The position numbers were made by a program, and so were the translations under genes. Positions 40,812-45,005 of a stretch of 45,005 bases of DNA are shown here, in pieces. Source of the DNA: Thermoanaerobaculia bacterium (GTDB taxonomy: Bacteria > Acidobacteriota > Thermoanaerobaculia > Gp7-AA8); NCBI GenBank assembly GCA_017883205.1, contig JADGNZ010000049.1:1-45005 (forward strand), in the 5' to 3' direction. Position 1 is the first letter of the stretch. Each line of letters starts with the position of its first letter. Under the pieces are notes generated by a model. It did not search any database. It saw only the letters and a program-made list of their open reading frames with translations, and was not told the DNA's origin.

Positions 40812-42115
40812 GCTTGTCGCTCCGATCGGTCTGCGTTGAGCGTGGCCATGAACGGGCCGTACGCGGCAGTCGGTTGAAAACGTCCGTGCACCGCGTCGTA
40901 CGTGAAGAGGTCGCGCGCCCGCACTTCGCCGCCGCCGAACGTGATCTCGGCAAGGCTGGTCAGCCGCCGGCTTCCGTCGGCAAACCGCGCCAACTGCGCG
41001 ACGAGATGCACGGTCGACGAGATCAACTCGCTGAGCGTCGACGGTGCCAGCTCGCCGCCGCCCATCATCACCAGGCTCTCCAGCCGGCGGATGGCATCGC
41101 GCGGCGAATTCGCGTGAATCGTGGTGAGGCTGCCATCGTGGCCGACGTGCATCGCCTGCAGCATTTCGAACGCCTCGGCGCCGCGCACTTCGCCAACGAT
41201 GATGCGGTCCGCGCGCATGCGCAGGGCATTGCGCACGAGCGTTCGCAGGTCGACGCCTCCCGTGCCTTCCGCGTTCGGCGGACGCGCTTCGAGCGCCACG
41301 ACGTGCGGATGCTCCAGGCGCAACTCCGCCGTCTCTTCGATCGTCACGACGCGCTGGCCGTCGGGGATCGAACGCGAGAGGACGTTGAGCAACGTCGTCT
41401 TTCCCGCGCCCGCGCCGCCCGAGATCACAACGTTACGCCGCTGCCGCACCGCGGCCGTCAGCAGTTCGGCCATCTCCGCGGTGAGTGTGCCGAACGCGAC
41501 AAGCTCGTCGATCCGATAAACCGTCTCGCGCGCGCGGCGGATCGAGACCACCGTTCCTCGCAGGCTGACCGGCGAGAGAACGGCGTTTAACCGAGAGCCG
41601 TCGGGCAAGCGCAGATCGACCCACGGAATCGCCTCATCGAGCCGTCGTCCCTGCGTCGCCACCATGCGCCGCAGGATGCGTCGCACGTGCGCCTCGTCGT
41701 CGAAACGCACCGACGTCTTTTCGAGCTTGCCGAACCGGTCGATCCAGACTTCCGCCGGCCCGTTGATGAGGATGTCGGACACGGTCGGATCGCGCAGCAG
41801 TCGGGCGACCGGTCCGAGCCCCTCCGCCTCGTCAACGAGCTCCTGCTCGATCTCGTTCACACCCTCGGGCGACAGTTCCTCGACCTCGGGGCTCTCATCG
41901 AGAATCGCCCGAATGCGGCTGCGATTGAGCGCACCACCGCCCGTCGTCTCGAAGTTTCGCAGAATCCGCTGGAACAAACGTTTCCGCAGTCCCGTGCGCT
42001 CCGACGGCACCGCGGCATCGGACGGCACAGTACCGAGCGGAAGCTGTCTCCGATTCCACGACGCGCGGATCAAGGAGCGCAAATCGTCGCTGCCTGTCGC
42101 CGGGTTAACCCGCAT
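40808..42115 (-). CDS. cpaF: Tad pilus ATPase CpaF/TadA, start codon inside a MITE end
   Basis: A 435-residue secretion ATPase. The N-terminal helical part contains LRKRLFQRILRNFETTGG, then GLGPVARLLRDPTVSDILIN. Walker A is SGGAGAGKTT (about 232-241), Walker B-type and His-box regions RMRADRIIVGEVRGAEAFEM and HVGHDGSLTTIHANSPRDAI. All are intact. The first ATG (42113-42115) lies within the terminal repeat of a MITE that separates it from tadZ; removing the element restores an ATG overlapping the tadZ stop in the same phase. So residues 1-2 (MR) come from the element and replace an original MT. It powers pilus assembly. Confidence 0.93.
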   Translation of the reverse strand: MRVNPATGSDDLRSLIRASWNRRQLPLGTVPSDAAVPSERTGLRKRLFQRILRNFETTGGGALNRSRIRAILDESPEVEELSPEGVNEIEQELVDEAEGLGPVARLLRDPTVSDILINGPAEVWIDRFGKLEKTSVRFDDEAHVRRILRRMVATQGRRLDEAIPWVDLRLPDGSRLNAVLSPVSLRGTVVSIRRARETVYRIDELVAFGTLTAEMAELLTAAVRQRRNVVISGGAGAGKTTLLNVLSRSIPDGQRVVTIEETAELRLEHPHVVALEARPPNAEGTGGVDLRTLVRNALRMRADRIIVGEVRGAEAFEMLQAMHVGHDGSLTTIHANSPRDAIRRLESLVMMGGGELAPSTLSELISSTVHLVAQLARFADGSRRLTSLAEITFGGGEVRARDLFTYDAVHGRFQPTAAYGPFMATLNADRSERQA

Positions 42116-42414
42116 TTCTCACACCTTTGAAGAATTCGGCGCTCCCTTGCATCGAGCGCCTTCTCCCCCCGGGCTTCTTCGGGGGGAGAAGGTGCCGAAG
42201 GCGGATGAGGGGGGTGACGGCTCGACAAGCGATGTTCTCTCGCGAAAGGCTGATCGACAGGCCTGGGTTTCTCCCGTCATGCAAGCCTCGCCGCGCCAGG
42301 AAACACCCCCTCATCCGGCTTCGCCACCTTCTCCCCCACAAAAAGCGTGGGGGAGAAGGCGCTCGATCGAAAACGTAGTGTGCACAATTCCAGTGAGAGT
42401 GTGAGAAATGCGGG
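42109..42414 (-). mobile_element. MITE-like palindromic element, copy C, inserted at TTAA in cpaF
   Basis: 306 bp with perfect 16-bp terminal inverted repeats CCCGCATTTCTCACAC and a TTAA on each side (42105-42108 and 42415-42418) as target duplication. Two internal hairpins face each other: CTTCTCCCCCC/GGGGGGAGAAG (42160-42191) and CCTTCTCCCCCAC/GTGGGGGAGAAGG (42327-42359), each next to GGATGAGGGG or its complement. The core differs from copies A and B. No transposase. On the minus strand the whole element is open in the frame of the ancestral cpaF start (42425 to 42105). Confidence 0.92.
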
Positions 42415-42421
42415 TTAACCG

Positions 42422-43588
42422 TCATGACGTCTTCCCGTGAGCGGGTGCGTTGCGGACGACATCTTTGGCCAGCTTTCGCACGGCATCCGCAAACTGCGCC
42501 GCGCCACGTTCCATCAGTGCCGGCGCACCTCGATGCGTTCCGACTGCCACCGGCCAGATGAACGGCACGACGTGCTCCACAGGCCGGCCGAGTTGTCCGG
42601 CGATGATGTCGGGAGCCAGTACGTCGGCTTCGCGCCGGAACCGGTTCACCACCAGTCTCACGCGCTCTTCTCCGAATCCGAGCGAAGCGAGCATGCGCAG
42701 CAGCCGCGCAGTTCCCGCGATCGTCGGCGCGTTCCCCTCGGTGACGACGACGACCGTCTCGCTGAGGTCGAGGACGGAAAGCGTCATCAGATCGAGCACC
42801 GGAGCCGTGTCGACGACGACGATCTGGTACCTCCGCTGCAGTTCGATCAGCGCGCGGCTCAAGTCTTCCGGCGTGATCATTTGCGCGGCGCGCGGGTCGA
42901 GCGGACTTGCCAGAACGGCGATGCCAGGAGCGGGGCCGCCGGTCGGGAGCGGGAACATCATTCCGGCAGCGAGCTCCTGAAGACCGTCGCCGAGGTCGCG
43001 GTCAGGAACGAGGCCGAGGTGGGCGGCGGCGCAGCCGAATTGAACGTTGGCGTCGAGGAGCACGACGTTGCGGACGGGCTCACCGGTTCGGAGGGCCAGC
43101 GCAGTGTTGACCGCCAACGTCGTCGTTCCGACCCCACCCTGGTGACTGAAAAAAGCGATGCTGCGTCCCTCATGTGCGGCCGGTCCGGCCTCAGGCATCG
43201 CAGCGAGCGCCGCCGACACTTCGACATCCGAAAGCGGGAGAGGAACGAAATCGCCGATGCCGGCGCGCACCGCCTGCCGCAGAAACTCGGCCTCGGACGC
43301 GTTTCCCGAGTCGACGAATGGATTGAAGAGCCCGATGAGCAGACGGTCTGCGCGCCGGAGCTCGCGCGCCGCGCTGAGCGCCAACGCCCGCTCCTGAGCC
43401 AGATCGAGAAGAACGATGCGCGGATCGAACTCCCGTCCGATCTGGATCGCGGCGCCGGCTTGCGCGGCGTGCCGCACAGCGATCGAATTCTTGTGCGTCC
43501 GGCGCAGCACGCTCTCGACTTCACTGCGCACCACCGGGTCGGGGTGAACGATGAGCACGCGATCGGTACGTCCGGAGGTCACGGCCAT
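42422..43588 (-). CDS. tadZ: Tad localisation ATPase-like protein TadZ/CpaE
   Basis: 388 residues. A receiver-like N-terminal domain (about 9-128: RVLIVHPDPVVRSEVESVLR, DPRIVLLDLAQ) is followed by a ParA/MinD domain. The deviant Walker A at 149-157 reads HQGGVGTTT: the signature lysine before GG is Gln and the usual K of KT/KS is Thr, so ATP hydrolysis is doubtful. Other elements are present (LLDANVQFGCAAAHLGL, VVVDTAPVLDLMTLSVLDLS). TadZ proteins localise the pilus apparatus at the pole and need not hydrolyse ATP. It overlaps the upstream pilin-like gene by 10 bp. Before the MITE arrived its stop overlapped the cpaF start (ATGA). Confidence 0.9.
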   Translation of the reverse strand: MAVTSGRTDRVLIVHPDPVVRSEVESVLRRTHKNSIAVRHAAQAGAAIQIGREFDPRIVLLDLAQERALALSAARELRRADRLLIGLFNPFVDSGNASEAEFLRQAVRAGIGDFVPLPLSDVEVSAALAAMPEAGPAAHEGRSIAFFSHQGGVGTTTLAVNTALALRTGEPVRNVVLLDANVQFGCAAAHLGLVPDRDLGDGLQELAAGMMFPLPTGGPAPGIAVLASPLDPRAAQMITPEDLSRALIELQRRYQIVVVDTAPVLDLMTLSVLDLSETVVVVTEGNAPTIAGTARLLRMLASLGFGEERVRLVVNRFRREADVLAPDIIAGQLGRPVEHVVPFIWPVAVGTHRGAPALMERGAAQFADAVRKLAKDVVRNAPAHGKTS

Positions 43589-44328
43589 GGATCGCCTTCC
43601 TTTTTCGGCGCCGTCGCCGCGCTGAGGGGAGTGCCGGAGACTTTGTCGGGCGTCCAGTACGGCGGCTTGTAGATCGTGCTCATGTCGGAGACGAGCGTGG
43701 CAGGAATGAGAGCCGCCTGGAGCAGTGGATCGGCTGCGACCGGCTGACAGTTGACCGAGTAGCGCTCGGAAACCCAGCGCGATTGCGGCATGGCGCCGGG
43801 AGCCGCGCCGGGCGTGGATCGGTAGAGAACATTCTGGCTTCCGCCCGCGACGCCGATGGCGAACGCGGTTCCCTGGGTCGAGTAGAAATCAGACACTTCG
43901 CCGGAAGCTCCCGCCGCCGCGTTGGTGGGATCGAGCATCCAGGTTCCGCCCGTGCAGGCCGGGCTGTCGTAGAAAACGCTCGGCCGCGTCGTGAAGTTTG
44001 CGGGCCGCACTCCGAGCAGCGCAGCAACCGGCTCGGCAGGATCGGGGATGCGGTAAATCACCTGAGGCGCTTCGTACTGATTGAATCCGACCGCGCGGCC
44101 TATGAGAAGACTCTTTCCGACCGGTTGCGTCGAGTCGTAAATGAAGACCGTTCGCCCGAACGGATCACTCACGCTTTGAACGAAATGCTGCTGTACGAGG
44201 ACGAGCGCGAAGACGATGACCGTGCCAAAGATGGTCAGCAGAAGCAAGAACTCGAGCGTCAGGATGAAGCCGCCGTTCTTTCTCCGCCGGCGCGCGCGAC
44301 GCGAGTCATCGTTCCGTGTCTCAGGCAC
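43579..44328 (-). CDS. Secreted pilin-like protein (249 aa) at the head of the Tad operon
   Basis: The GTG start gives a very basic leader (DDSRRARRRRKNG) followed by GFILTLEFLLLLTIFGTVIV, the same Gly-Phe-Ile-x-[ST]-x-Glu helix as the 123-residue pilin-like protein. The soluble domain (about 45-249) includes FIYDSTQPVGKSLLIGRAVG, PSVFYDSPACTGGTWMLDPT and WVSERYSVNCQPVAADP, with two cysteines that could form a disulfide. It might be a minor pilin or TadE/F-like pseudopilin; I recognise no exact family. It overlaps tadZ and is the first gene of the transcription unit. Confidence 0.75.
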   Translation of the reverse strand: MPETRNDDSRRARRRRKNGGFILTLEFLLLLTIFGTVIVFALVLVQQHFVQSVSDPFGRTVFIYDSTQPVGKSLLIGRAVGFNQYEAPQVIYRIPDPAEPVAALLGVRPANFTTRPSVFYDSPACTGGTWMLDPTNAAAGASGEVSDFYSTQGTAFAIGVAGGSQNVLYRSTPGAAPGAMPQSRWVSERYSVNCQPVAADPLLQAALIPATLVSDMSTIYKPPYWTPDKVSGTPLSAATAPKKEGDPWP

Positions 44329-44391
44329 TCAGCGCTCGCTCCCTCGGTAACGGCTAAACCACCGTTTTCTCATCACCATGGCAGGACATAA

Positions 44392-44404
44392 CTATTCTGA
44401 ATAG
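44392..44404. promoter_or_regulatory. Palindrome upstream of the Tad operon
   Basis: CTATTCTGAATAG has two perfect 6-bp arms around one base, 63 bp before the first Tad gene. It is AT-rich in GC-rich surroundings, so a regulator site or part of the promoter is possible. I see no confident -35/-10 pair here. Confidence 0.35.
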
Positions 44405-44550
44405 AGGGGTTACCGGCAATCAACCGGGAAAGGACCGGAATGGAGAATACAACGGTTTTGGAAGAACCGCGAGAGTGCGAACGCGCGCAACGCGCGGCGC
44501 GTCGAACTCCGCGGAAACGACGGAAGCCGGCTTCGCCGGCATCGAGGGCC

Positions 44551-44584
44551 CTTCTCCCCAAGCGCTTTTCAGCGAGGGGAGAGG
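44551..44584. repeat. Single hairpin related to the MITE internal hairpins
   Basis: CTTCTCCCC, loop containing GCGCTTTTCAGC, GGGGAGAGG, preceded by GGCATCGAGGGCC (compare ATCGAGCGCC in the MITE). It looks like one module without the rest of the element. Downstream at 44627-44668 is a run of CGCGTCTTCGCGTCTCCGCG repeats, like one arm of the hairpin at 9883-9957. The 44329-44857 gap shows no gene. Confidence 0.6.
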
Positions 44585-44735
44585 GGCTCTCGAAAACCCC
44601 GTCTTGAAGCTGGGCGAACTGCGGGCTAACCCTTTCCTCGCGTCTTCGCGTCTCCGCGTCTTCGCGTGATCGGCTCTGGATCGATCCCGCTGACGTTCGC
44701 GCTCTGTAACACATCGCCTGACGCGCTCGCACCAT

Positions 44736-44776
44736 TCCGTAATAAAATCCGGCCCGCGGCTTGTGGCCGCGGGCCG
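44736..44776 (-). terminator. Probable terminator of the gene entering from the right
   Basis: On the minus strand a perfect 12-bp stem (CCGGCCCGCGGC with GCCGCGGGCCGG, 5-nt loop) is followed by ATTTTATTAC. It lies 82 bp after the stop of the truncated gene at the right edge. Confidence 0.7.
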
Positions 44777-44857
44777 GGCACTACTCGACCCGTAACTGCA
44801 GTCGTTTGAGGAGCCGGGGAGGTGAGCTGCCAAACACAGCCTCCTTCGGCCCCTCGC

Positions 44858-45005
44858 TTACTTCTGTTGCTTTGAATCAGACGGATTGGGCGTTGCCTCC
44901 GGCGTCGTTGCCGTCGGCTCTGCTGGCGCCGTCTTCTTCTTCGCGCGCGGCCGCTGCAATGCGCGCTTCATATCCTCGACATGGGGCGACACGACATACC
45001 CCAGG
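44858..45005 (-). CDS. C-terminal end of a truncated gene (window edge)
   Basis: 49 codons plus a TAA stop run in from the right edge. The readable end begins LGYVVSPHVEDMKRALQRPR, then KKKTAPAEPTATTPEATPNP and ends SDSKQQK. A short structured end followed by a basic, then Pro/Thr/Glu-rich tail gives no family. A good terminator follows. Its relation to the Tad locus cannot be judged from this fragment. Confidence 0.65.
   Translation of the reverse strand, partial: LGYVVSPHVEDMKRALQRPRAKKKTAPAEPTATTPEATPNPSDSKQQK

Noticed and set aside
39898-40953. N-terminal extension of tadC to 610 residues
   Set aside because: The added part is Arg-rich shadow sequence over tadB; the real TadC begins at the ATG overlapping the tadB stop.
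42105-42425. Ordinary 106-residue gene between tadZ and cpaF
   Set aside because: It is the MITE sequence read from the ancestral cpaF start; I report it as a read-through frame, not as a gene.

Overview
The window is high-GC bacterial chromosome with densely packed genes and no rRNA, tRNA, phage or CRISPR. The gene mix fits a Gram-negative-type bacterium, perhaps Acidobacteriota: RND-independent tripartite efflux, LolC/E-type permease, secretin, a PATAN/DUF4388 protein, a type II (eukaryote-like) glutamine synthetase, a split methylmalonyl-CoA mutase subunit and a Coa1-domain protein. The phylum is an inference from this mix; no marker gene settles it.

Layout, left to right. 290-4479 (minus): a TolC / EmrB-type MFS / EmrA-type adaptor efflux operon, with a perfect TetR-type palindrome just upstream. 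4702-6336 (minus): a solitary long ketosynthase. 6404-9070 (plus): a lipoprotein, an unknown helical protein and a DacB-type D,D-carboxypeptidase. 9074-11130 (minus): two small proteins and an M19 dipeptidase. 11386-15176 (plus): LolC/E-type permease, carA, a TPM-domain protein and a Coa1-domain protein. 15999-17138 (minus): a DUF4388 protein. 17330-18889 (plus): a mutase large subunit. 19005-24432 (minus): ybeY, phoH, rhodanese, rsmD, an unknown secreted protein, a CCA-adding/poly(A) polymerase-type enzyme and a glycosyltransferase, mostly overlapping. 24925-29586 (plus): a YfhO-like membrane protein with an ABC ATPase and permease. 30395-34396 (plus): a GAF-GGDEF protein, glutamine synthetase, small membrane proteins and a PIN toxin with a small partner. 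34528-44328 (minus): a Tad/Cpa pilus locus with two pilin-like proteins and a secretin fused to a LysM-like C-terminus. A truncated gene enters from the right edge.

Three things cut across the window. (1) Intergenic spaces are full of palindromic repeats: three copies of a roughly 290-315 bp MITE-like element, five hairpins with CACAGAG-, CGCGGAG- or ATCTGCG-type arms, a perfect 40-bp inverted repeat, G-rich/C-rich tract pairs and a 21-bp tandem array. (2) One MITE copy sits at a TTAA between tadZ and cpaF. Reconstructing the empty site shows it landed inside the first codons of cpaF, and its terminal repeat supplies a replacement in-frame ATG. The old start now opens a frame through the whole element that stops right at the new start. 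I consider this the best finding. (3) Seven first-in-unit genes have a -10-like box ending only 6-9 nt before the start codon and no ribosome binding site, suggesting common leaderless transcription, whereas operon-internal genes carry clear GGAGG-type sites.
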